A stretch of 64,000 nt of DNA from Gryllotalpicola ginsengisoli DSM 22003 (lineage in GTDB: Bacteria > Actinomycetota > Actinomycetes > Actinomycetales > Microbacteriaceae): NCBI RefSeq assembly GCF_000419445.1, contig NZ_AULK01000008.1, positions 1 through 64,000 of the forward strand, given 5' to 3'. The translations under genes and the position numbers were made by a program. Positions 18,383-27,317 of the stretch are shown here, piece by piece (the stretch's first letter is position 1; each line of letters starts with the position of its first letter). The notes under the pieces were generated by a model that did not search any database, was not told where the DNA came from, and saw nothing but the letters and a program-made list of their open reading frames with translations.

Positions 18383-19900
18383 TTGGCCGAGCAGCCCACC
18401 GACGACACCCCCGACCTCACCGCAGAGGAGATCAGCGAGCAGAAGGCGGTGCGGCTAGCGAAGCGCGAGCGGCTGGAAGCCGAGGCATCCGATCTCGGAA
18501 ACGGCGCGTACCCGGTGTCGCTGCCGCTGACGACGACGATCCCCGAGGTGCGCGCCAAGTACCCCGAGCTCGAGGCCGACCAGACCACCGGCGACGTCGT
18601 CGGGCTGGCCGGCCGGGTCGTGTTCCAGCGCAACACGGGCAAGCTGTGCTTCGCGTCGCTGCAGTCGGGCGACGGCTCGCGCATCCAGGCGATGGTGTCG
18701 CTCGCGTCGGTCGGCGAGGAGAGCCTGCAGCGCTGGAAGGAGCTCGTCGACCTCGGGGACCACGTGTTCGTGCACGGCGAGGTGATCTCCTCCCGCCGCG
18801 GCGAGCTGTCGGTCATGGTCGACGACTGGAAGATCGCGGCCAAGGCCGTGCTGCCGCTGCCGAACATGTACAAGGAGCTCTCGGAAGAGACCCGGGTGCG
18901 CAGCCGCTACCTCGACCTGATCCAGCGCGAGCAGGCGCGGCGCACGGTCGTGAACCGCGCGAAGGCGACCGCGAGCGTGCGCGAGACGTTCGCGAGAAAC
19001 GGATTCCTCGAGGTCAGCACCCCGAAGCTGCAGGTCGTCGCGTCCGGCGCATCCGCCCGGCCCTTCGTCACCCACTCGAACGCGTTCGACACCGACCTGT
19101 ACCTGTCGATCGCGCCCGAGCTGTGGCTGAAGCGCGCCGTCGTCGGCGGCATCGAGCGGGTGTACGAGATCGCCCGCAACTTCCGCAACGAGGGCGCCGA
19201 CTCGACCCACTCGCCCGAGTTCGAGATGATCGAGGCCTACCAGGCGTACGGCGACTACAACACGATCGCCGACCTGACCCAGCAGCTGATCCAGGACGCC
19301 GCGGTGGCGACGAACGGCTCGCACGTGGTGACCTGGGCCGACGGCACGCAGTTCGACCTCGGCGGCGAGTGGCCGCGCATCTCGATGTACGACTCGCTGA
19401 ACGAGGCGGCCGGCACCTCGTTCACGCCCGAGACGCCGATCGAGGAGCTCGCGGCGCTCGCCGAGCGCGAGGGCATCGAGGTGAAGCATCCGATCCACGG
19501 CAAGTACATCGAGGAGCTGTGGGAGCACTTCGTGAAGGAGTCGCTGACCCGGCCCACCTTCGTGATGGACTTCCCCGTCGACACCTCGCCGCTGACCCGC
19601 CAGCACCGCTCGATCCCCGGCGTGGTGGAGAAGTGGGACCTGTACGTGCGCGGCTTCGAGCTGGCCACCGGGTACTCGGAGCTCGTCGACCCGGTCATCC
19701 AGCGGGAGCGGTTCGCGGCGCAGGCGGCGCTCGCCGCGCAGGGCGACGACGAGGCCATGCGCCTCGACGAGGACTTCCTGAAGGCGCTCGAGCACGGCAT
19801 GCCGCCGTCGGGCGGCATGGGCATGGGCGTCGACCGGCTGCTCATGGCGCTCACCGGCCTCGGCATCCGCGAGACGATCCTCTTCCCGCTGGTGAAATGA
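18383..19900 (+). CDS. lysS: Lysyl-tRNA synthetase, class II
   Basis: 505 residues from TTG 18383 (LAEQPTDD), chosen because GAAGGA at 18371-18376 is well spaced; an upstream in-frame TTG at 18329 overlaps panC. An OB-fold anticodon-binding domain (~55-170) is followed by the class II catalytic core: motif 2 ([18 protein letters not shown]) and motif 3 ([15 protein letters not shown]) close to the C-terminus. The length is typical of bacterial LysRS. The stop overlaps the next start (ATGA), so the oxidoreductase is translationally coupled. Confidence 0.96.
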   Translation: MAEQPTDDTPDLTAEEISEQKAVRLAKRERLEAEASDLGNGAYPVSLPLTTTIPEVRAKYPELEADQTTGDVVGLAGRVVFQRNTGKLCFASLQSGDGSRIQAMVSLASVGEESLQRWKELVDLGDHVFVHGEVISSRRGELSVMVDDWKIAAKAVLPLPNMYKELSEETRVRSRYLDLIQREQARRTVVNRAKATASVRETFARNGFLEVSTPKLQVVASGASARPFVTHSNAFDTDLYLSIAPELWLKRAVVGGIERVYEIARNFRNEGADSTHSPEFEMIEAYQAYGDYNTIADLTQQLIQDAAVATNGSHVVTWADGTQFDLGGEWPRISMYDSLNEAAGTSFTPETPIEELAALAEREGIEVKHPIHGKYIEELWEHFVKESLTRPTFVMDFPVDTSPLTRQHRSIPGVVEKWDLYVRGFELATGYSELVDPVIQRERFAAQAALAAQGDDEAMRLDEDFLKALEHGMPPSGGMGMGVDRLLMALTGLGIRETILFPLVK

Positions 19901-21234
19901 CCGCACGGGTCGTGCTGGCCGGTGCGCGGGGGTACGGGCAGACCCACCTCGCGGAGCTGGCGCGGCTCGGGGAGCGGGTTGAGCTCGTGGGCGTGGCCGA
20001 CCCGGTGGTCGCGGCGGAGGGGACCACCCTTCGAGACGGGCGCTTCGCGCCCTCCTCAGGGACCGCCCTTCGAGACGCGGCCGATGGCCGCTCCTCAGGG
20101 ACCGCCCTTCGAGACGGGCGCTCTGCGCCCTCCTCAGGGACCACCCTTCGAGACGGGCGCTTCGCGCCCTCCTCAGGGACCACCCTTCGAGACGGGCGCT
20201 TCGCGCCCTCCTCAGGGATCCCCGTGTACCGGACGCTGGGGGAGGCGCTGGCGGCGGCCGGGCAGGTCGACCTGGTCGTCGTCGCGACGCCGATCCCGAC
20301 CCACTTCGAGCTGGCGGCTCTCGCGCTCGAGCACGGCGCGGACGTGCTGCTCGAGAAGCCGCCCGCACCGAGCCTGGAGCAGTTCGAACGGCTGCTCGAG
20401 CTCGAGCGGAGCGCGGGCCGGGCGGTGCAGGTCGGCTTCCAGAGCCTCGGCTCGCACGCGGTGCCCGCGCTGCGCGCCGGGCTGCCCGGCGTCGGCGCCC
20501 CGAGCCGCGCGTTCGCCGTCGGAACCTGGATGCGCACCGCCGCGTACTGGGCGCGCTCGTCGTGGGCCGGGCGGCGGGCCTTCCCCGACGGCACTCCGGT
20601 CTGCGACGGGGTGGTGACGAATCCGCTGGCGCACGCCGTGGCGACCGCACTCGCGGTGGTCGGGCTGCACGAGGCATCCGAGGTGGCCCGCGTCGACGTC
20701 GACCTGTACCGGGCCAACCCGATCGAGGCGGACGACACCTCGGCGGTGCGCGTCACCGGCACGAACGGCGCCGTGGTCAGCGCGGCGCTCACGCTGTGCG
20801 CGCCGCAGCAGTCGCTGCCGACCGTGACCACCGTCGGCGACGAGGGGGCGGCCGAGTTCGCCTACACGGTCGACGAGGTGCGGACGCTTCGACAGGGCTC
20901 AGCACAAGTGCTTCGACAGGGCTCAGCACAAGTGCAGACCACCACTGCGCCCGAAACGTTCGGCCGCACGAGCCTGCTCGAGAACCTGCTCGACCACCGC
21001 GAAACGGGTGCAGAGCTGCTCGTGCCGCTGACGCGCACCGGGGCGTTCATGCGCGTCGTCGAGGCGATCCGCACGGCGCCCGACCCCTTGCCGATCCCGG
21101 CGGAGCACCTCGACTGGGCCGGCGAGGGCCCCGACCGGCACCCCGTGGTGCGCGAGGTCGAGCAGTGGTGCCGTCGCGCGGCTGAGGAAGGCCGCACCTT
21201 CGCGGAGCTCCGCGCTCCGTGGGCGCGCCGCTGA
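19897..21234 (+). CDS. Gfo/Idh/MocA-type oxidoreductase carrying repeat inserts
   Basis: 445 residues from ATG 19897 (ATGA overlap with lysS). The N-terminal Rossmann fold ([14 protein letters not shown]) and strand VGVADP are followed by a 65-residue insert (~42-107) made of five 13-residue units such as [13 protein letters not shown], encoded by the P3 array; the fold then resumes at [10 protein letters not shown], then [11 protein letters not shown] and LLEKPPAPS, the usual EKP motif. A second insert (~331-346, LRQGSAQV twice) comes from the P4 repeat in the C-terminal domain. Without inserts the length would be the normal ~365. Substrate unknown; sugar or inositol derivatives are typical for the family. 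Confidence 0.85.
   Translation: MTARVVLAGARGYGQTHLAELARLGERVELVGVADPVVAAEGTTLRDGRFAPSSGTALRDAADGRSSGTALRDGRSAPSSGTTLRDGRFAPSSGTTLRDGRFAPSSGIPVYRTLGEALAAAGQVDLVVVATPIPTHFELAALALEHGADVLLEKPPAPSLEQFERLLELERSAGRAVQVGFQSLGSHAVPALRAGLPGVGAPSRAFAVGTWMRTAAYWARSSWAGRRAFPDGTPVCDGVVTNPLAHAVATALAVVGLHEASEVARVDVDLYRANPIEADDTSAVRVTGTNGAVVSAALTLCAPQQSLPTVTTVGDEGAAEFAYTVDEVRTLRQGSAQVLRQGSAQVQTTTAPETFGRTSLLENLLDHRETGAELLVPLTRTGAFMRVVEAIRTAPDPLPIPAEHLDWAGEGPDRHPVVREVEQWCRRAAEEGRTFAELRAPWARR
20021..20215. repeat. P3 array, five tandem 39-bp palindromic units in a coding region
   Basis: Units begin at 20021, 20060, 20099, 20138 and 20177, each exactly 39 bp. Each reads GGGACCACCCTTCGAGAC, a hairpin, then CTCCTCA. 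Four hairpins are of the GGGCGC/GCGCCC type and one (unit 2) is GCGGCC-GAT-GGCCGC, so both arms changed together. No stop codon occurs in the host frame. Confidence 0.95.
20887..20934. repeat. P4 tandem duplication of 24 bp in a coding region
   Basis: Two identical 24-base units (20887-20910, 20911-20934) beginning CTTCGACAGGGCTCAG. Each encodes LRQGSAQV. The unit length of eight codons keeps the host frame. Confidence 0.93.
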
Positions 21235-21319
21235 GGCATCCGATCGCCTTCGAGCTCATCGCGCGCGCATGGCACGTTGACAGCCGATCGACGGCCTCAC
21301 CATAATGACGCCTGGCGAG

Positions 21320-21331
21320 GAAAGCGCTTTC
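21320..21331. promoter_or_regulatory. LacI-family operator before the solute-binding protein
   Basis: GAAAGCGCTTTC is a perfect 12-base palindrome with a central CG and matches the usual LacI/GalR half-sites. It lies 38 bases before the ATG of the sugar-binding lipoprotein, where a repressor would block transcription. The regulator gene is not in the window. Confidence 0.7.
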
Positions 21332-21368
21332 TCGCCTCCTCGGTGCCACCCGACAAAGGAGTCGATAC

Positions 21369-22691
21369 ATGGCCACACAGATCACCCGGCGGCAGCTCGG
21401 GTTCCTCGCGCTCGCCGGTCTCGGCACGCTCTCCCTCGCCGGCTGCGGAACCGGCGCCGCCAGCACGGGCAGCAGCGCGGCGGACGCCTACAAGACGGCG
21501 AAGCTCACCTTCTCCTGGTGGGGCAACGACGTGCGCAATGCGTACACGCAGAAGCTGCTCGACCTGTACCACCAGAAGCACGGCAAGATCAGCTTCACCG
21601 CGGATCCGGGCGAGTGGAACAGCTACTGGACCAAGCTGTCGACGCACGTCGCGGCCAACGACGCCCCGGACATCATCCAGATGGACTGGGCGTACATCGC
21701 CGAGTACGGCGGGCGCGGGGCACTCGCCGACCTGTCGCAGCAGGAGGCCCTCGACACCTCGAAGCTCGACGACGACGCGATGGCGTCGGGCACCTACCAG
21801 GGCAAGCTCTACGGGGTGAGCACCGGCCGCAACGCGATGTGCGTGGCGGTGAACGAGCGGATCCTCAAGGAGGCGGGCGCCGAACTGCCCGACGACGGCA
21901 CCTGGACCTGGGACGACTACCAGGAGCTCGCGCAGAAGATCTCCGACTCGACGGGTGGCAAGACCGTCGGCACGTCGCTGCTGATGCAGGACTCGGATGC
22001 GTTCATCTGGGCCCGGCAGAACGGCGAGCAGCTCTTCACCAAGAGCGGCAAGGTCGGGCTGTCGGAGGAGAACGCGACCGCATGGTTCGAGCGCTGGAAC
22101 GACATCGTGCAGTCGGGCGCCGGGCCGACGCCCGACCAGTGGACGCAGGACGTCACGCTGGCGTTGGAGCAGAGCCTCTTCGGCACCGGGAAGGCCGGCA
22201 TGGCGTGGATCTGGACGAACCAGCTCGCCGCGTACGAGCAGGCCACCGGCGATCCGATCACGATGCTGCGGCCGCCGAGCGCGACGGGCAAGGCGGCCGA
22301 CAACGGCGCCTACTTCAAGTCGTCGATGTTCTGGTCGATGTCCTCGCGCACGAAGGCGCCGGCCCAGGCATCCGCCGTCATCGACTGGCTGGTCAACTCC
22401 ACCGAGGCCGGGAAGGTGATCCTCGCCGAGCGGGGCATCCCGACCAACTCCGACGTGCTGTCCGCCATCACGCCGCAGCTCGCCGACGCAGACAAGGCCG
22501 GCGTCGCCCTGCTCGACAAGATGAAGCCCGACATCAAGGACACCCCGCCGGTGCCGCCGAAGGGCACGAGCACCGCGACCGACGTGATCCGCCGGCACGC
22601 GACGGACGTGTTCTTCAAGCGGGCGAAGCCGGCCGCGGCGGCGAAGGCGGTGATCGACGAGCTGACCGCGCAGATCAAGCAGGCGTCCTAG
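21369..22691 (+). CDS. Sugar ABC transporter substrate-binding lipoprotein (orphan)
   Basis: 440 residues from ATG 21369. The N-terminus TRRQLGFLALAG with lipobox LAGC (Cys near 28) indicates a lipoprotein, perhaps Tat-exported. The body is a family 1 extracellular solute-binding protein (SFSWWGNDVRNAYTQKLLDLYHQ start, DIIQMDWAYIAEY), typical of oligosaccharide uptake. No permease or ATPase genes follow: the next gene is convergent and their stops overlap by four bases (22688-22691). A LacI-type operator precedes it, so expression is probably sugar-induced. The partner permeases must be elsewhere. Confidence 0.88.
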   Translation: MATQITRRQLGFLALAGLGTLSLAGCGTGAASTGSSAADAYKTAKLTFSWWGNDVRNAYTQKLLDLYHQKHGKISFTADPGEWNSYWTKLSTHVAANDAPDIIQMDWAYIAEYGGRGALADLSQQEALDTSKLDDDAMASGTYQGKLYGVSTGRNAMCVAVNERILKEAGAELPDDGTWTWDDYQELAQKISDSTGGKTVGTSLLMQDSDAFIWARQNGEQLFTKSGKVGLSEENATAWFERWNDIVQSGAGPTPDQWTQDVTLALEQSLFGTGKAGMAWIWTNQLAAYEQATGDPITMLRPPSATGKAADNGAYFKSSMFWSMSSRTKAPAQASAVIDWLVNSTEAGKVILAERGIPTNSDVLSAITPQLADADKAGVALLDKMKPDIKDTPPVPPKGTSTATDVIRRHATDVFFKRAKPAAAAKAVIDELTAQIKQAS

Positions 22692-23068
22692 GGGTGTTCG
22701 TCCGACTCGGCGAGGTGCTGCAGGCGCGTGAGCGCGTCGCCCCAGTACGGCGCGTAGCGGGCGAGCCACGGGGTCAGCACGGCCTGGAAGGTGTCGGCGT
22801 CGATGCGGTACCGCCGGTTGCGCCCCTCGCGGGTGGCCGTGACCAGGCCGGCCGCGCGCAGCGCCATCAGGTGCTTCGAGATTCCCGAGGCCACGAGTTC
22901 GGGGAACTCGGCGGCGAGCTCGCCGACGGTCAGCGTGCCGCGCTCGGCCAGCAGGTCGAGGATGCGCCGGCGCGTCGGGTCGGCGAGCATGCGGAAGAGC
23001 TCGTCGCGGGAGGTGCGGGAGGTGCGCGAGTCGGCGGCGTTGCCGGCGTTGCGGGGCTCAGGCTGCAT
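22688..23068 (-). CDS. ArsR-family transcriptional regulator
   Basis: 126 residues from ATG 23068. A winged-helix domain (RDELFRMLADPTRRRILDLLAERG, then SGISKHLMALRAAGLV) is clear; no metal-binding Cys cluster is seen, so it is of the SRPBCC-partner type rather than a metal sensor. It overlaps the upstream SRPBCC gene by 11 bases. The tandem palindromes before that gene are the likely binding sites for autoregulation. Confidence 0.92.
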   Translation of the reverse strand: MQPEPRNAGNAADSRTSRTSRDELFRMLADPTRRRILDLLAERGTLTVGELAAEFPELVASGISKHLMALRAAGLVTATREGRNRRYRIDADTFQAVLTPWLARYAPYWGDALTRLQHLAESDEHP

Positions 23069-23489
23069 CCGCGACCAGTTCGGCGAGCTTCGGCAGCAGC
23101 GCGTGCGCGTCGGCGCCGCGCTCGTAGGCGGCCTGCACGCCCTGCCAGTTCGCTTTGCCGATGCCCGCGAAGCCGTCGTGCTGCAGCGTCACCCGGGTGC
23201 CGCCGTCGGTCGGCTCGAGCAGGAACAGCAGCCGGCCCGGATGCACCCATCCGGTGCCCTCCTCCAGCCAGGACAGCACGAGGCGCCGCTCGGGGTCGAG
23301 CTCGAGCACGGTGCCGCTGTCTCGGGTCTCGCCGTCGGGCCCGGTCAAGGTGAAGGCGCCGCCGACCACGAGGTCGATCTCGAGGTCGGGGGTGCCCCAC
23401 CAGCGGCGCAGCGCGTCCTGGGTCGAGAACCATTTCCAGACCACGCTGGGCGGGGCGGCGATCTCGATGGTGCGGATGACTTCGGGCAT
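23058..23489 (-). CDS. SRPBCC (AHSA1-like) domain protein
   Basis: 143 residues from ATG 23489, with RBS GGAGG at 23496-23500 (minus strand). A START/Bet v1-like fold of the AHSA1 group: IEIAAPPSVVWKWFSTQDALRRWWG at the start and VTLQHDGF near the end. Genes of this family are commonly paired with an ArsR regulator, as here. The ligand is unknown. Confidence 0.9.
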   Translation of the reverse strand: MPEVIRTIEIAAPPSVVWKWFSTQDALRRWWGTPDLEIDLVVGGAFTLTGPDGETRDSGTVLELDPERRLVLSWLEEGTGWVHPGRLLFLLEPTDGGTRVTLQHDGFAGIGKANWQGVQAAYERGADAHALLPKLAELVADAA

Positions 23490-23506
23490 GAGGGCCTCCG
23501 GATGTC

Positions 23507-23537
23507 TTACTGACTGGTAAGAATTACCCTGCGGTAA
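23507..23537. promoter_or_regulatory. Tandem TTAC-N6-GTAA operators for the ArsR/SRPBCC pair
   Basis: Two identical-form palindromes: TTAC (23507-23510) with GTAA (23517-23520), and TTAC (23524-23527) with GTAA (23534-23537), centres 17 bp apart. They lie 18-48 bases upstream of the SRPBCC start and are AT-richer than their surroundings. They are the best candidate sites for the ArsR protein. Confidence 0.75.
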
Positions 23538-23555
23538 AGCATCCGTGCTGTCAAG

Positions 23556-24485
23556 TCATCGCCCGAGGTGGGCGCGCACCGCGGCCTCGTACTCCTCGTC
23601 GGAGAGCTCGTCGACCTGCTTCGCATCGCGGCGGTCGACGTGGGTCCATCTCGTGAAGAGCGCGATCAGCACGGGCAGGTCGGCGATCTCGGCGATGAAC
23701 CAGAGGAAGTCGCCGGACAGGTGCTGGTCGTGCAGCGGGCTCGGGAACCAGGCCGGCAGGGGCGCTCCCCACGCCGTGTGCGTGATCGCCGCCGCCCCGT
23801 CGAGCACGGAGTCGTGCAGGCGCAGGAAGATGCCCGGGATCGCGTCCATCATCAGCTCGACGAGCGACAGCAGGAACTCGTACATGATGAACAGGCTGGT
23901 GCGGCTGCGGGTGTCCTCGGCGATCGGCAGCGTCATGAGCAGGCCGCCGAGCGGCACGAGCAGGGTGATCGCCACCGCCCAGCCCTCGTCGAGGCGCAGC
24001 GGTGCGGCCAGATGGGTGAGGAACAGCGAGAACCCCGCGAGGGCGAGCAGCGGGGCGAAGATGGCGTTGCCCATCAGTCGCACGGGCAGTGAGCGCATCA
24101 GCGCCTCGAGCGCGGCGAGCGCCCGGCCGGTGAGCGCGGCGCGGGCGAGCGTGAGCGGCGCCCCGAGCGCCATCAGCATCGGCGTGAGGAAGAGCAGGAA
24201 CGCGACGCGGGTCGTGAACGCCCAGCGCAGGTCGTGCGACCACGTGCCGAGGAAGCCGAACTGGATCCAGGCGAACGAGCCGAGGCCGAGCAGGTAGAAC
24301 GCGAGCGTGTGCCACAGGCGCCACGGATGCCCGTGCCGGCGCGCCACGACGACGCCGTAGCCGTACAGCACGGCGGCCACGACGATCGCCCCGGCGGCGA
24401 CCGGGTCGAACGACCAGGTGCCCAGGAACTGCGGGATGGACGGCGTGGCCTCGCTCCTTTCGTGCCAGAACATTCTCTCCCGCAT
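23556..24485 (-). CDS. Cytochrome c oxidase assembly factor CtaG-like protein
   Basis: 309 residues from ATG 24485 (ATG 24473 is also possible). Seven or so membrane helices and the conserved pattern of the caa3_CtaG family: HTLAFYLLGL, WSHDLRWAFTTRVAFLLFLTPMLMALGAP, a central LFLTHLAAPL and FLWFIAEIADLPVL. Family members insert copper into, or help assemble, caa3-type oxidases. It stands alone between the ArsR operon and a repeat-rich gap; no oxidase genes are nearby. Confidence 0.9.
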   Translation of the reverse strand: MRERMFWHERSEATPSIPQFLGTWSFDPVAAGAIVVAAVLYGYGVVVARRHGHPWRLWHTLAFYLLGLGSFAWIQFGFLGTWSHDLRWAFTTRVAFLLFLTPMLMALGAPLTLARAALTGRALAALEALMRSLPVRLMGNAIFAPLLALAGFSLFLTHLAAPLRLDEGWAVAITLLVPLGGLLMTLPIAEDTRSRTSLFIMYEFLLSLVELMMDAIPGIFLRLHDSVLDGAAAITHTAWGAPLPAWFPSPLHDQHLSGDFLWFIAEIADLPVLIALFTRWTHVDRRDAKQVDELSDEEYEAAVRAHLGR

Positions 24486-24540
24486 CGGCTATGCGTGCGC
24501 CGCACGGAGGGGCGGGGCGCTGGCGACGAGGCGGCTCTTG

Positions 24541-24672
24541 GCGATTCGTCACTTCTTGCTCGTCAGAGGGCCGGTCCGAGCACTTATCGACGAATCGCAG
24601 GAAGGCAGAAAAGTGACTCGTCGATTAGTGCGACGGCGGGCCGATGGGGGAGCACAAATCGACGAATCGAGC
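24541..24672. repeat. P5 repeats (GACGAATCGC type) in the gap before the mannosidase gene
   Basis: Forward copies at 24580-24600 (GCACTTATCGACGAATCGC) and 24652-24672 (GCACAAATCGACGAATCGA), a reverse copy at 24615-24631 (GACTCGTCGATTAGTGC), and a partial reverse copy at 24541-24550. The first two units form an inverted pair with 13/14 matching bases. The 297-base gap 24486-24782 holds these and, at 24724-24729, a TAGGCT -10 box for the downstream gene. Confidence 0.75.
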
Positions 24673-24782
24673 TGGCGAAGGATGCTCGGGCGGTGAGTGC
24701 GCCGGAAGCAGCTCGCGTCAGCCTAGGCTCGAATCGTTGCGATCGCTGTCGTTCGCGCCCACGTCCTCCATGAAAGCGAGCC

Positions 24783-27317
24783 ATGAGCTTCATTCCTGAG
24801 ACCTTCACGCCGATCGCCGACGGCTGGACGGTCGCCCCCGTCTCCGGTCCGACCCCCGACGGATTCCCCGCGCAGCCGATCCCGGCCGTGGTGCCGGGAG
24901 TGATCCACACCGACCTGCTGCGCGCCGGGGTCATCGCCGACCCCTTCGACGGCGACAACGAGGCGGCGCAGCAGTGGATCGGCGACACGTCGTGGCGCTA
25001 CCGCACGACCTTCGAGTGGCATGACGACGGCAGCATCCGTCACGACCTGGTCGCCTACGGTCTCGACACGGTCGCGACCGTGACGCTCAACGGGCGCGAG
25101 GTGGCGCGCACCGAGAACCAGCATCGCTCCTACCGGTGGGACGCGCGGGAGCTGCTCGTCGACGGCGACAACGAGCTGGTCGTCGAATTCGCGGCGCCCG
25201 TGCCCGAGGTGACCGAGCGCGCCGAGCGCTACGGCGCGCTGCCGCGGGTCAACCACCACGACTACAACCAGCTGCGCAAGACCGCCTCGCACTTCGGCTG
25301 GGACTGGGGCATCGACGTGGCCGGCAGCGGCATCTGGCAGCCGATCGGCATCGACTCGTGGTCGGGCGTGCGCATCGCGTCGGTGCGCCCGCTGGTCGAC
25401 GTGGTCGACGGCACGGGGGTGCTCACCGCGCACGTCGAGCTCGAGCGCGACGGCGTGGGCGAGGCGACGGATGCCCCGATCGAGGTCACCGTCGCAGGCC
25501 CCGGCGGCACGTGGACGGCGCGCGCGAGCGCCCCGGCCGACACCACCGAGGCCACCGTGGAAGTGCGGGTTCCGGACGCCGAGCTGTGGTGGCCCGTCGG
25601 CCACGGTGGGCAGCCCCTGTACGACGTCGCGGTCACGGCGGGCGAGGCCCGGTGGACCGGCCGGGTCGGCTTCCGCACTGTGCACGTCGACACCTCGCCC
25701 GACGTCGTCGGCCGCCCGTTCCGGGTGTTCGTCAACGGCGAGCTCATCCTCGTGCGCGGCGTCAACTGGATCCCCGACCACGCCTTCCTCACCGAGATCG
25801 ACCGCGACCGCTACGCCCGCCGCCTCGACGACGCCGTGCAGGCGAACGTCAACCTGGTGCGCGTGTGGGGCGGCGGCATCTACGAGTCCGATGGCTTCTA
25901 CGACCTCGCCGACGAAAAGGGGCTGCTCGTGTGGCAGGACTTCCTGTTCGCGTGCGCCGCCTACGCCGAGGAGCCGCACCTGGCCGACGAGATCGAGGCC
26001 GAAGCGCGCGAGCAGATCGCACGGCTGTCGCCGCATCCGTCGCTCGTGATCTGGAACGGCAACAACGAGAACATCTGGGGCTACGCCGACTGGGGCTGGC
26101 CGGCGCTGCTGCAGGGCCGCACCTGGGGCGACGGCTACTACCAGGGGCTGTTCCCGAAGCTCATCGCGGAGCTCGACCCGACCCGGTTCTACTCGCCGGC
26201 CTCGCCGTACAGCTTCGGCGACTACCTGCACCCGAACGACCCGCGAAACGGCACCATGCACATCTGGGACGTGTGGAACCAGCGCGACTACACCGTGTAC
26301 CGCGAGTACCGGCCGCGCTTCGTTTCCGAGTTCGGGTTCCAGGGCCCGCCCGCCTGGTCGACGCTGACGGCCGTGGTGCACGACGAGCCGCTCGACCCGT
26401 ACGGCCACGAGATGCTCGTGCACCAGAAGGCGAACCTCGGCAACACGAAGCTCGAACGCGGCGCGGCCGGCCACCTGCCCGCCTCGACGACGATCGAGCA
26501 CTGGCACTGGGCGATGCAGCTGAACCAGGCGCACGCGATCCGCTTCGGGGTCGAGCACTTCCGCTCGCTCACCCCGCACAACACGGGCATGATCCTGTGG
26601 CAGCTGAACGACAACTGGCCGGTCGTGTCATGGGCGGCGGTCGACTTCGACGAGCACCGCAAGCCGCTGTGGTACGCGCTGCGCGACGCATACTCGCCCC
26701 GGCTCGCGACGATCCAGCCGCGCCCGTCCAAGGCCGCGCGCGAGGCCGCGTTCGAGGGCGCGGAGCCGGAGAACGACGCGCTCGCGCTCGTGCTCGTCAA
26801 CGACACGGATGCCTCCTTCGACGGCGCCTTCCGCGTGAGCCGGCAGGCGTTCGACGGGTCGGTGCGGTCGGAGACGGTGCTCGAGGCATCCGTGCCCGCC
26901 CGCGGCGTGCAGACCCTGTACCTGCCCGCCGAGGTCGCCGAGCTGCAGGCGCCCGCCGAGGAGATCGTCGTCGCGGCCCCGGTGGGCGAGGGAAGCGGCT
27001 TCGCCGTCGCGGTGCTGAACGGCGCCGAGGTGGCGGAGCAGGCGCTCGCCGTCGACGCGTTCGACGCCGTCGCCGAGAAGACGGATGCCGGGTTCGCGGT
27101 CGCCGTGACCGCGCGGTCCTATCTGCGCGACGTGTTCCTGCAGGTCGACCGCGTCGACCCGGCCGCCACCGTCGACCGCGGCCTCGTCACGCTGCTCGCC
27201 GGCCAGTCGGCCCGGTTCGAGATCGCCTCGGCGGCCGAGGTCGGGCCGGAGGCGTTCCTCGACCCGCTGGTGCTGCGGTCGGCGAACCAGCTGCTCGCGC
27301 CCGTCACTGCCGGATGA
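24783..27317 (+). CDS. Beta-mannosidase, glycoside hydrolase family 2
   Basis: 844 residues from ATG 24783. It lacks a signal peptide, so it is cytoplasmic and probably trims imported beta-mannosides. GH2 order: sugar-binding jelly roll (~10-190), Ig-like domain (~195-290), TIM barrel with acid/base E429 in WNGNNEN and nucleophile E516 in FVSEFGF, then C-terminal beta domains. The WGGGIYESDGFYDLADEKGLLVWQD region is typical of beta-mannosidases. A TAGGCT -10 lies ~55 bases upstream. It could be fed by the orphan binding protein at 21369, but no direct link is seen. Its end overlaps the convergent sbcC end by 14 bases. Confidence 0.93.
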   Translation: MSFIPETFTPIADGWTVAPVSGPTPDGFPAQPIPAVVPGVIHTDLLRAGVIADPFDGDNEAAQQWIGDTSWRYRTTFEWHDDGSIRHDLVAYGLDTVATVTLNGREVARTENQHRSYRWDARELLVDGDNELVVEFAAPVPEVTERAERYGALPRVNHHDYNQLRKTASHFGWDWGIDVAGSGIWQPIGIDSWSGVRIASVRPLVDVVDGTGVLTAHVELERDGVGEATDAPIEVTVAGPGGTWTARASAPADTTEATVEVRVPDAELWWPVGHGGQPLYDVAVTAGEARWTGRVGFRTVHVDTSPDVVGRPFRVFVNGELILVRGVNWIPDHAFLTEIDRDRYARRLDDAVQANVNLVRVWGGGIYESDGFYDLADEKGLLVWQDFLFACAAYAEEPHLADEIEAEAREQIARLSPHPSLVIWNGNNENIWGYADWGWPALLQGRTWGDGYYQGLFPKLIAELDPTRFYSPASPYSFGDYLHPNDPRNGTMHIWDVWNQRDYTVYREYRPRFVSEFGFQGPPAWSTLTAVVHDEPLDPYGHEMLVHQKANLGNTKLERGAAGHLPASTTIEHWHWAMQLNQAHAIRFGVEHFRSLTPHNTGMILWQLNDNWPVVSWAAVDFDEHRKPLWYALRDAYSPRLATIQPRPSKAAREAAFEGAEPENDALALVLVNDTDASFDGAFRVSRQAFDGSVRSETVLEASVPARGVQTLYLPAEVAELQAPAEEIVVAAPVGEGSGFAVAVLNGAEVAEQALAVDAFDAVAEKTDAGFAVAVTARSYLRDVFLQVDRVDPAATVDRGLVTLLAGQSARFEIASAAEVGPEAFLDPLVLRSANQLLAPVTAG

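Noticed and set aside
20021-20215. Tandem 39-bp units considered as a CRISPR array
   Set aside because: Units abut without unique spacers, vary inside the hairpin, are translated in frame, and no cas gene is near.
24723-26579. Long antisense frame across the beta-mannosidase gene
   Set aside because: A codon-bias shadow of the GH2 gene, whose catalytic residues are all present on the plus strand.
21369-27317. Binding protein and beta-mannosidase as one sugar-use operon
   Set aside because: They are 2 kb apart with three minus-strand genes between them, and each has its own promoter signals.
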